5,504 nt of DNA, from the NCBI GenBank assembly GCA_025934595.1, contig JAICXU010000275.1, positions 1 through 5,504 of the forward strand, in the 5' to 3' direction. Both the position numbers and the translations under genes were made by a program. Source of the stretch: Polyangiaceae bacterium. Its GTDB lineage: Bacteria; Myxococcota_A; Polyangia; Polyangiales; Polyangiaceae. Every line of letters begins with the position of its first letter. Position 1 is the first letter of the stretch. The notes under the pieces were generated by a model. That model searched no databases, was not told where the DNA came from, and was given only the letters and a program-made list of their open reading frames with translations. Positions 1 to 4,894 of this stretch are shown in pieces.

Positions 1-2
1 CG

Positions 3-665
3 GCGATCGCCGGAGGTGGATCGATGCTGGCCGGCGTCGGAGAAAACGAAATCGATCTCGTCGATGTAGCCGCAAAGAACGTCTCGCATTTTCCGCTCGA
101 GGGCGCGGCATTCGCGGCGCTCGATTCGAAGGGCCACCTTTTCGCGGCGACGAGGCGTGCGCTCTACGTCGCCAAGCCGGAGGGGCTCGCGCTTCTCTTC
201 GAGGCGGACGAACCGACGATCCACGGGCTGGTTGCATCGGGCGACAGCATTTGGTTTGCGGACGGATCGGCGCTCGGCGTCATCGATGGGGATCGCGTCG
301 CCGAGGTCGGTGGCAATCTGATCGCCAAAGACGCGACGCTCGTCGCGTCGCCGAGCGGAGACGTTTGGGTCGTCGATGGAGAGGCCCTCCAACGGTTCGC
401 GCGTACGGATCAACGTGCGAAGCTCTCGACCGTGCTTTCGTGGAGCGACGGCATTCAGCCCATTTTCGCGCGCTCGTGTGCGGGATGCCATTTGCCCGGC
501 GGCGTCTCCGGCACCGATCTGTCGACGAACGACGCATGGATATCGGAGCGTGACGAAATTCGAGACCGTGTCGTTTCCCAGCGTTCGATGCCGCCGCCTG
601 GCCATCCACTATCGGATGCTGACCGCGATGCGATCCGCGCATGGCTGGACGCCGCTCAGAGATAA
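3..665 (+). CDS. Beta-propeller / c-type cytochrome fusion protein, C-terminal part (5' end outside window)
   Basis: The frame is open from the left edge and ends at TAA 663-665. Counting from the ATG at 24, residues ~25-130 contain three similar strand-turn-strand units (around LDSKGHLFAA, ASGDSIWFAD and SPSGDVWVVD) typical of propeller blades. Residues ~140-213 form a small cytochrome c domain with the haem-binding motif CAGCH (152-156) and a likely axial methionine, M189, in SMPPPG, followed by a C-terminal helix ending RAWLDAA. Such proteins are exported and act as periplasmic or surface electron-transfer or binding proteins; the partner is unknown. The ATG at 24 is preceded by a good GGAGG (12-16), so a start there is possible. 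However, it would give no signal peptide, which haem attachment requires, and the upstream codons (AIAGGGS) read as continuing protein. I therefore treat it as truncated by the window. Confidence 0.82.
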   Translation, partial: AIAGGGSMLAGVGENEIDLVDVAAKNVSHFPLEGAAFAALDSKGHLFAATRRALYVAKPEGLALLFEADEPTIHGLVASGDSIWFADGSALGVIDGDRVAEVGGNLIAKDATLVASPSGDVWVVDGEALQRFARTDQRAKLSTVLSWSDGIQPIFARSCAGCHLPGGVSGTDLSTNDAWISERDEIRDRVVSQRSMPPPGHPLSDADRDAIRAWLDAAQR

Positions 666-690
666 TCCTGCAACCGTCTCTGCGCCGACG

Positions 691-709
691 CGGCCCGCGG
701 AATCGGCCG
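691..709. terminator. Weak GC hairpin between convergent genes
   Basis: The 54-base gap between the cytochrome gene and the convergent membrane-protein gene holds CGGCC (691-695) and GGCCG (705-709), a 5-bp stem with a 9-base loop. No T-tract follows on either strand, so it is at best a poor intrinsic terminator and may be chance in GC-rich DNA. Confidence 0.2.
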
Positions 710-719
710 ATCGTGCGGC

Positions 720-1034
720 TCAACCACCGTCGCTCGATCCGAGATCGCGCTCCGCTTGCCGGAGCGCGTCGGTGTGTCGTCGCAGAGCTTCGAGCTCTCG
801 CTCATAGTCGCCCTCGATCATGAGGAACGTGTAGAAACCGAAGCCGCACATCATCAGGCCTGTGAGGAAGGAAGCGACGCCGAACCAAACTCCCCAAATG
901 AAACCGAGCGCGCCCACGAGCGGAATGGCGACGAAGATCTTGAAGTAGACGGGCCGCTGTCGAGCATCCTTCGCTTGGAGCCCCTCGATGCGTCGAATCC
1001 ACGCCTCGTACTTCGAAAGCTGCGTCTCACTCAT
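720..1034 (-). CDS. Small two-helix membrane protein, unknown function
   Basis: The protein is 104 aa from ATG 1034 to TGA 720-722. It has a charged N-terminal helix (residues ~5-27, MSETQLSKYEAWIRRIEGLQ), two adjacent membrane spans (~29-50 and ~52-73, separated only by a short turn), and a charged amphipathic C-terminal helix (~76-98) that could form a coiled coil. No catalytic motif is seen and I do not recognise the family. The frame continues upstream to 1175, but that extra 47 residues is arginine/serine-rich, overlaps the control region and looks noncoding, so I chose the internal ATG. No clear ribosome binding site precedes it. The gene is divergent from the sigma-54 activator and has a sigma-54-like promoter about 25 bases upstream of its start codon, so it is the likeliest target of that activator. 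A role in envelope stress is an inference from that arrangement only. Confidence 0.68.
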   Translation of the reverse strand: MSETQLSKYEAWIRRIEGLQAKDARQRPVYFKIFVAIPLVGALGFIWGVWFGVASFLTGLMMCGFGFYTFLMIEGDYERELEALRRHTDALRQAERDLGSSDGG

Positions 1035-1070
1035 CTGAGGCCGTGGCGAGAGATCATTTTTCGGGTGTAA

Positions 1071-1085
1071 GCATTCGGCGCGCCA
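1071..1085 (-). promoter_or_regulatory. Candidate sigma-54 (-24/-12) promoter for the two-helix membrane gene
   Basis: Read on the minus strand this is TGGCGCGCCGAATGC. It matches the sigma-54 consensus TGGCACG-N4-TTGC at 9 of 11 defined positions, including the invariant GG and GC with exact spacing. The predicted start of transcription is near 1059, leaving a 25-base leader before ATG 1034, with an AT-rich patch (about 1055-1062) where melting would occur. It is supported by position and by the neighbouring activator gene; it rests on sequence match alone. Confidence 0.5.
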
Positions 1086-1150
1086 AACGCAGAATCTCTC
1101 GAAACCGGAGCGAGCGCTCGAAGGGGCCCGTGCACGTTCGCGACTCGCGT

Positions 1151-1179
1151 CGTGATGCGGCGCTCTTCCGCGCATCGCG
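1151..1179. promoter_or_regulatory. Inverted repeat, candidate upstream activator site
   Basis: The arms are CGTGATGCG (1151-1159) and CGCATCGCG (1171-1179), 8 of 9 positions complementary, with an 11-base spacer. The inner six bases (GATGCG/CGCATC) match exactly. Half-site centres are 20 bases apart, about two helical turns, so a dimer could contact both on one face. It lies about 92-120 bases upstream of the start predicted from the sigma-54-like element at 1071-1085, a normal distance for an enhancer-binding protein, and about 90 bases before the activator gene, so autoregulation is also possible. Confidence 0.45.
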
Positions 1180-1182
1180 TTC

Positions 1183-1204
1183 GCGCGATCGCGCCAAAAT
1201 GGCG
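1183..1204. promoter_or_regulatory. Overlapping palindromes upstream of the activator gene
   Basis: GCGCGATCGCGC (1183-1194) is a perfect 12-base palindrome. It overlaps CGCCA-AAA-TGGCG (1192-1204), an inverted repeat with 5-base arms and a 3-base spacer. Together they form a dense symmetric block 64-85 bases before the GTG of the sigma-54 activator. It could be an operator for the activator gene. Short GC palindromes arise easily by chance here, so confidence is low. Confidence 0.3.
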
Positions 1205-1267
1205 TAGCTCACGATCGGTCCGTCAGCGGGGAGATGCCCTCGCCTGGAGGTCTGGCGTGGCCCCGTC

Positions 1268-2293
1268 GTGGGGTCTATTGTTCGAGCCGTGCCACGCTCG
1301 AAACGCCAGATTGACATAGTCCTCGAACCGGTCATGCAGTCGGCTGCGATGCGCCAACTTGACAGGGTGGTTCGAACCGTCGCCGCCAAGGACGTCGTCG
1401 TCACCTTCTTGGGTGAGAGCGGCACCGGCAAGGAAGTCTTCGCGCGTCGCCTTCATGATCTGTCGGATCGACACCGCGCTCCGTTCATCCCGATCAATTG
1501 CGCCGCCATCCCGGAGTCGCTTTTCGAAAGCGAGCTCTTTGGACACGAGAAGGGCGCATTCACGGGTGCGAGTGATCGCGCGCGCGGAAAGATCGAAGCG
1601 GCGGTCGGCGGCACGCTCTTCTTGGACGAGATCGGAGAGATGCCGCTCGGGGCGCAGGCCAAGTTGCTCCGCTTTCTCGAGAGCCGAAAGTTCATGCGCG
1701 TCGGCGGGTCCACCAAGATCTCGGTCGACATTCGTATGGTCACCGCATCGCTGCGGCCGCTCGAAGACGAAGTGAAGGCGGGTCGCTTTCGTGCCGACCT
1801 GTTCTACCGCGTCGAAGGCATCACGTTGCGGGTGCCGCCGCTCCGCGAACGAATCGCCGACATCGGTCCTCTCGTGAGCCAGTTCGTCGCCGAGGTTTCG
1901 GCGAAACACGAAACGAAGCCGCCGCGTCTTACTCGCGCGACGGCCGCCGCGTTCAGAGCGTACGATTGGCCCGGCAACGTTCGAGAGCTTCGAAATGTGA
2001 TTCAGCTCCTTTGTCTCATGTGCGAGGGAAAACAAGCTCGCGTGCACGACTTGCCGGAGCGAATGCGCCGCGCGGACGAGCACGAGCGAATGAGCGCCGC
2101 GAGACCGCCGCGCGTCGCCGAATCGCTCGAGGTACGACTGGACCGCCCGCTGGGCGAGACGATCGACGAAGTTCTCCACGCAGCTTTGTTGCTCGAAAAC
2201 GGAAACCGATCGCGCGCCGCTCGCCGGCTCTCCGTGAGCTTGCGCACGATGCAGCGCTACGCCTCACGCGCGAACGTCATCTCTCCGCGCTAG
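1268..2293 (+). CDS. Sigma-54-dependent transcriptional activator lacking a sensory domain (AAA+ plus Fis-type HTH)
   Basis: This 341-aa bacterial enhancer-binding protein would bind DNA upstream of sigma-54 promoters and use ATP hydrolysis to remodel the RNA polymerase-sigma-54 complex. Seen in the protein: Walker A GESGTGKE (49-56); the sigma-54 contact loop GAFTGA (96-101); Walker B GGTLFLDE (114-121); an arginine-finger region FRADLFYR (174-181); the sensor II region WPGNVREL (234-241); and a C-terminal Fis-type helix-turn-helix (~305-335, NGNRSRAARRLSVSLRTMQR). The AAA+ domain begins almost at residue 15, so there is no receiver, GAF, PAS or FHA input domain, as in PspF. The usual sensor I motif ATN reads ASL (160-162). 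The in-frame GTG at 1268 is the first start after a stop at 1205; GTG 1289 is an alternative. Neither has a good ribosome binding site: GGAGG at 1246-1250 lies too far from both. The 3' end overlaps the convergent receiver-like gene by 17 bases. Confidence 0.96.
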   Translation: MGSIVRAVPRSKRQIDIVLEPVMQSAAMRQLDRVVRTVAAKDVVVTFLGESGTGKEVFARRLHDLSDRHRAPFIPINCAAIPESLFESELFGHEKGAFTGASDRARGKIEAAVGGTLFLDEIGEMPLGAQAKLLRFLESRKFMRVGGSTKISVDIRMVTASLRPLEDEVKAGRFRADLFYRVEGITLRVPPLRERIADIGPLVSQFVAEVSAKHETKPPRLTRATAAAFRAYDWPGNVRELRNVIQLLCLMCEGKQARVHDLPERMRRADEHERMSAARPPRVAESLEVRLDRPLGETIDEVLHAALLLENGNRSRAARRLSVSLRTMQRYASRANVISPR

Positions 2294-2684
2294 CGTGCGC
2301 TCGAATCGCGTCGAGGATGTCCCAGCCGAACGACGGCCGCGGCAAAATCACGACCCGAGCCTCGCCGTTCGGTGCCGTCGCGGAAGCGACACGACTCGGT
2401 TCGCGCGTCACAAGAATGGACAAGAGCGGAGGGCTGGCTCGACGCAATTTTCGAACGAGAGTAGCGACTTCGCCGAGATCGAAGTCGTCGGGAAAAATCA
2501 CCGCCGCGCGAACGCCCTCGGGTGCAACGAGCTCGGCGTCACTCAAGAGGTTGACCGATTGCGACGAAATACCGGCATCCACCAAGTAGGTCTGAAGCCC
2601 GTCCCTCGTCTCGGGATTGGCGCTGACGATCGAAACGAGAAATCGATTTCTTCTGGGCTTGCGAGCCGCCTTCGCCGTGGTCAC
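2277..2684 (-). CDS. Single-domain receiver-like protein with degraded phosphorylation site (A)
   Basis: Only one domain is seen, with the alternating strand/helix pattern of a CheY-like receiver and no output domain. From GTG 2684 the protein is 135 aa. Strand 1 is FLVSIVSANP (~16-24), where receivers have a pair of acidic residues; here the pair is S21/A22. Strand 3 is AAVIFPDDFD (~60-69), so an aspartate (D66 or D67) is near the phosphorylation position. Strand 4 ends LVT (T93 retained). Strand 5 is VILPRP, with R116 in place of the conserved lysine. It may therefore be a pseudo-receiver that binds partners without normal phosphorylation. The start is uncertain: ATG 2804 would add 40 residues with poor codon bias and no recognisable domain, and TTG 2702 is also possible. 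The frame stays open to 3173, antisense to the next gene, which I discount. It converges on and overlaps the sigma-54 activator, and is divergent from the similar gene at 2947. Confidence 0.65.
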   Translation of the reverse strand: MTTAKAARKPRRNRFLVSIVSANPETRDGLQTYLVDAGISSQSVNLLSDAELVAPEGVRAAVIFPDDFDLGEVATLVRKLRRASPPLLSILVTREPSRVASATAPNGEARVVILPRPSFGWDILDAIRAHASAER

Positions 2685-2946
2685 GACGCAAACGCAAAGC
2701 AACGCGGGTGCCGCTTGTGTTTGGGCCGCGTTTCGTGGCCAAGGATCGTGATTGAGGACGCGTGCGCGGAAAGCGACACGTTGTCGTATCTGATCCCGTG
2801 ACATGCGGCAGGGCACGCCGACATGACCGGCCGAAACTGCCCGTTCATCCGAGGTTTGGCTAGTTGCGTTCGCGAAGGGAAAGCCGGGAGATTGTGCGAT
2901 CGTCGCGAGCTCACGTGGGGCATGCATAGTGCTTGGGGCGGAAGAC
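2685..2946. other. Divergent control region between the two receiver-like genes
   Basis: About 260 bases with no gene I can support. Codon bias is weaker than in the flanking genes. I found no convincing -35/-10 pair or sigma-54 element on either strand. The main structure is the hairpin at 2724-2740. If the left gene really starts at ATG 2804, the noncoding part shrinks to 2805-2946. Confidence 0.5.
2724..2740. repeat. Tight inverted repeat / hairpin
   Basis: GGCCGCG (2724-2730), loop TTT, and CGTGGCC (2734-2740) form a 7-bp stem with one G-T pair in plus-strand RNA, and 6 of 7 pairs in minus-strand RNA. It lies 40 bases upstream of GTG 2684, so it could be an operator or a leader hairpin for the minus-strand receiver-like gene. 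Confidence 0.35.
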
Positions 2947-3339
2947 ATGAGCCTTCCGACTCGCGTGACGATCGTCTCCGTAGACAGGAGCACGATCGAC
3001 GCGCTCACCGATGTTTTTTTCAGTGCTGGCGTCGTCGTATGTGCCTCGGCGTCATCCGTGGCCGCCGTTCTCCGCCTGGGCGATCTCTCGGGCGTCGTCG
3101 TCGTCGTCGACGACCCTCTCGAAGGGCTAGGTGTTGCACGCGCTCGTGTGCGCGACCTCGTCGAGGCGAACATCCGCCTCGTCCTGGTGGTCGATCGAGA
3201 TGACCTGGCCGCGGCCGCGCGGACCTTGGGAGTGGTCGTCGTTTCACGTCGCGCGGATCGCGCTCAACTGCTCGCGGCCGTGTCGCAGCCGTCCGTCGTC
3301 ACCGATGTCTCCGACGTCGAGCTTCCGTTCACCGACTGA
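2947..3339 (+). CDS. Single-domain receiver-like protein with degraded phosphorylation site (B)
   Basis: The protein is 130 aa from ATG 2947, which follows GGGGCGGAAG closely; GTG 2929 would add six residues. It shows the five-strand alternating pattern of a CheY-like receiver and no output domain. Strand 1 is VTIVSVD (7-13), with S11/V12 where the acidic pair is normal. Strand 3 is VVVVVDDP (50-57), giving D55 as a possible phosphorylation residue. Strand 4 is LVLVVDRDD (78-86), lacking the conserved Thr/Ser. Strand 5 is VVVVSRR (96-102), with arginine in place of the conserved lysine. It shares the IVS strand-1 ending with its divergent neighbour, so the two may be paralogues, although overall identity looks low by eye. 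The C-terminal ~20 residues (QPSVVTDVSDVELPFTD) form an acidic tail. Its 3' end overlaps the convergent iron-transporter gene by 11 bases. The receiver assignment is by fold pattern, not by strong motifs. Confidence 0.7.
   Translation: MSLPTRVTIVSVDRSTIDALTDVFFSAGVVVCASASSVAAVLRLGDLSGVVVVVDDPLEGLGVARARVRDLVEANIRLVLVVDRDDLAAAARTLGVVVVSRRADRAQLLAAVSQPSVVTDVSDVELPFTD
3094..3108 (+). repeat. (GTC)5 trinucleotide run coding for five valines
   Basis: Five in-frame GTC codons encode V50-V54, the third strand of receiver-like protein B. It is a short simple-sequence tract; change by slippage would stay in frame. Confidence 0.8.
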
Positions 3340-4066
3340 GCGCACCGACCGCATAACCGAGCAGCGCGGCGGTGGTTCCGATCGCCGCGAGCTCGAGCCC
3401 ATTCGCGACCACGCGACCTGTCGTCATCTTGCCTTTGTACGCGCCGAGCACGAAGAGCACGGCCGCCGACACGATGAGAGCCGCCCACATCGCTATCGAT
3501 GCCCGAAAAGCCAGAAACGGAAGGAGCGGTAGTAGCGAGCCCACGAGCGACGACGCTCCGACGATGATCGCGGATCGAAAGCTCGCGGCGCGATCCGCAT
3601 CCACGAGGCCGTGCTCCTCGGCCATCATGACCGCTACCCATACGTCGGGCCTGCTCGTGATCGTCTCTACGATGCGCTCGAGGAGGTCGCCGGAGAATCC
3701 TTTCTTCACATAGATCCGTCGGACTTCTTCTCGCTCGAGCGCCGGCACCGCAGCGATATGCCGATATTCGCGCGCCCTCTCTCCTCTATAAAGATCGCCC
3801 GCAGCCACCGTCGACGTGTAGGCGACAGCGGCCATGGAGACCGATTCGGCGATCGCCGCAGCGAAGCCGGCGACCAATACGACTCTCGCGCTTTGGGTGG
3901 CCGCCGCCACGCCGAGAATGACGCCGAGGACGTTGACGAGGCCGTCTTGTCCTCCGAGAACGACGTCCGTGAGCCAGCGTGAGCGACGATGCGGATCTCG
4001 GATTTCGTGGTAGTCGCGCTCGACGCTTACGTCCCTCGTCTCGAAGCTCGACGATGAGAACGACAT
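3329..4066 (-). CDS. VIT1/CCC1-family iron/manganese transporter
   Basis: This 245-aa inner-membrane transporter of the vacuolar iron transporter family would move Fe2+ and/or Mn2+ out of the cytoplasm in exchange for protons. Seen in order: a polar N-terminus (~1-30); TM1 (~36-56) with the family signature DGLVNVLGVILG starting at D41; TM2 (~62-88) with ESVSMAA, M78; a charged cytoplasmic helical region (~92-160) rich in glutamates, with EREEVRRIY and MMAEEHGL, matching the family's metal-binding domain; then TM3 (~163-187), TM4 (~190-211) and TM5 (~220-243). The spacing between D41 and M78 matches the pore Asp and Met described in plant VIT1. ATG 4066 is preceded by a weak purine-rich GAGAAGAAG. 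It starts 12 bases after the DUF308 gene ends, so the two are probably co-transcribed. Substrate choice cannot be told from sequence alone. Confidence 0.94.
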   Translation of the reverse strand: MSFSSSSFETRDVSVERDYHEIRDPHRRSRWLTDVVLGGQDGLVNVLGVILGVAAATQSARVVLVAGFAAAIAESVSMAAVAYTSTVAAGDLYRGERAREYRHIAAVPALEREEVRRIYVKKGFSGDLLERIVETITSRPDVWVAVMMAEEHGLVDADRAASFRSAIIVGASSLVGSLLPLLPFLAFRASIAMWAALIVSAAVLFVLGAYKGKMTTGRVVANGLELAAIGTTAALLGYAVGALSR

Positions 4067-4078
4067 GGGCGCTTCTTC

Positions 4079-4666
4079 TCAGACTGCCTGTTGTGCGAGG
4101 TCTCCACGCTTTTCGCGCGAGCTCGGACAGTGTTTGTGAAGACGCGCTGCGAGGACGAGCATCGCGCCTCCGAAGAACACGGCGTAGCAGCCGAGAAAGG
4201 TGACGATGGCGACTGCGCTGCGCGCCGGCCAAATGATCATCCCGGTTCCGAGCGCCAGCGAGAAGAGCCCGGCGAAGATCAGCGAACGCTCTTCTTTGAG
4301 ATGCTTTCGCATTCGCGCCGCCGCCGAGAGCTCGAGGAGACCCGTGATGATGGCCCAGAAGGCGATCAGATCGACGACGACGACGACCGCGGGTCCCGGC
4401 CAAAACAAGGCCGCCACGCCGACGCCGATTCCGACCATGCCTTCGAGGAGCCAGAGCTTGGCCGGCTCGTGACGTTCCAATCCTGCAACGATCGCGAGCA
4501 CCGCATCAGCGAGGACATAAGCCGCGAAAAGGAACACGAGCGCGGTCAGCGTGATCGCGGGCAGCAGCAACGCCGCTACTCCGAAGATGAGCCCGGTGAC
4601 TCCGCGCAGGGCGACAGGCCGCCAGCTCGGAACGATCTCGATGTCGATGAAGGTCTTGTTGGACAT
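4079..4666 (-). CDS. HdeD/DUF308-type membrane protein
   Basis: This is a 195-aa polytopic membrane protein with about six spans. Three hairpins repeat a GxxxLxxG-hydrophobic-P pattern: GVTGLIFGVAALLLPAITL, then GMVGIGVGVAALFWPGPAV, then GLFSLALGTGMIIWPARSAV, each followed by a second long span. This matches the DUF308 repeats of HdeD, an acid-resistance-associated inner-membrane protein of enteric bacteria whose mechanism is unclear. The N-terminus (to W15) is short and the C-terminus is a charged tail (RLHKHCPSSREKRGDL). I chose ATG 4666 because MSNKTFIDIEIVPSW is a typical short lead-in; ATG 4684 and GTG 4696 are alternatives, and none has a strong ribosome binding site. It is the first gene of the probable operon with the iron-transporter gene 12 bases downstream, and its promoter should lie in 4667-4894. 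Confidence 0.87.
   Translation of the reverse strand: MSNKTFIDIEIVPSWRPVALRGVTGLIFGVAALLLPAITLTALVFLFAAYVLADAVLAIVAGLERHEPAKLWLLEGMVGIGVGVAALFWPGPAVVVVVDLIAFWAIITGLLELSAAARMRKHLKEERSLIFAGLFSLALGTGMIIWPARSAVAIVTFLGCYAVFFGGAMLVLAARLHKHCPSSREKRGDLAQQAV
4373..4387 (-). repeat. (GTC)5 trinucleotide run coding for five valines
   Basis: Five GAC units on the plus strand are five GTC valine codons on the coding strand, inside a membrane span of the DUF308 protein (AVVVVVDL). It is the same tract type as at 3094-3108, most likely codon preference on a valine run. Confidence 0.8.
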
Positions 4667-4728
4667 GGAGCGGTGTGGGTGCATTCGTCGTTCCACAGCC
4701 CGCGCGCGTGTGGGCTCGACAAAATCCG

Positions 4729-4742
4729 GAATGATGACATTC
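4729..4742. promoter_or_regulatory. Inverted repeat in the divergent control region
   Basis: GAATG-ATGA-CATTC is a perfect dyad with 5-base arms and a 4-base spacer. It lies 63 bases upstream of the DUF308 gene start, in an AT-richer patch of the shared control region. It could be a repressor operator for the DUF308-transporter operon. It does not resemble a Fur box. Confidence 0.35.
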
Positions 4743-4766
4743 GCGGCCGCGCGACAGCGGCGCGAT

Positions 4767-4781
4767 TGGCGCGAACCGTGC
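4767..4781 (+). promoter_or_regulatory. Candidate sigma-54 (-24/-12) promoter for the receiver-GGDEF gene
   Basis: TGGCGCGAACCGTGC matches TGGCACG-N4-TTGC at 9 of 11 defined positions with exact GG-GC spacing, and shares its TGGCGCG half with the element at 1071-1085. The predicted transcription start is near 4793, leaving a leader of about 100 bases before ATG 4895, longer than usual. It is weaker than the first element because no well-placed upstream site is obvious. Confidence 0.33.
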
Positions 4782-4798
4782 GCAGCGACGCAAGACGT

Positions 4799-4823
4799 GC
4801 GCGGCAGTCCTTTCGAACCGCGC
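4799..4823. repeat. Inverted repeat in the GGDEF gene leader
   Basis: GCGCGG (4799-4804) and CCGCGC (4818-4823) are perfect 6-base arms around a 13-base loop. This may be a leader hairpin or chance pairing in GC-rich sequence. Confidence 0.22.
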
Positions 4824-4859
4824 GATTTTCAGGACACGTGCTGCCTGCCGCATTTTGCC

Positions 4860-4877
4860 GCGCCAATGGACTGGCGC
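4860..4877. promoter_or_regulatory. Inverted repeat just upstream of the GGDEF gene
   Basis: GCGCCA-ATGGAC-TGGCGC is a perfect dyad with 6-base arms, ending 17 bases before ATG 4895. It could act as an operator or as an RNA hairpin near the ribosome entry site, where no Shine-Dalgarno is visible. Its half-site GCGCCA also occurs in the repeat at 1191-1204 with a different spacer. Confidence 0.33.
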
Positions 4878-4894
4878 TTGCTCAATCGATCCGC

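Noticed and set aside
12..26. GGAGG and ATG at 24 as the true start of the cytochrome gene
   Set aside because: The spacing is good, but the resulting protein would have no export signal, which a c-type cytochrome needs, and the codons upstream read on as protein. It cannot be fully excluded.
1035..1175. N-terminal extension of the two-helix membrane protein
   Set aside because: It is Arg/Ser-rich, covers the promoter-like element and part of the dyad, and adds no signal or domain.
1223..2179. Long minus-strand open frame (318 codons) opposite the sigma-54 activator
   Set aside because: It is fully antisense to a gene with every family motif, has no recognisable domain, and long antisense frames are common in GC-rich genes.
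2295..2801. Plus-strand open frame of 168 codons
   Set aside because: It is antisense to the receiver-like gene A, with no fold pattern or motif.
2923..2930. ATGCATAG as an extended -10 promoter for receiver-like gene B
   Set aside because: There is no -35-like sequence at the right distance, and it would leave almost no leader before the start codon.
2685..3173. Upstream extension of receiver-like protein A to 298 residues
   Set aside because: The added part is low-complexity Thr/Ser/Arg sequence, and its first part is antisense to receiver-like gene B. It lacks the codon bias of the domain itself.
4851..4865. Minus-strand TGGCGCG...ATGC as a sigma-54 promoter for the DUF308 gene
   Set aside because: The GG-GC spacing is one base too long, and the site lies about 200 bases from the gene.
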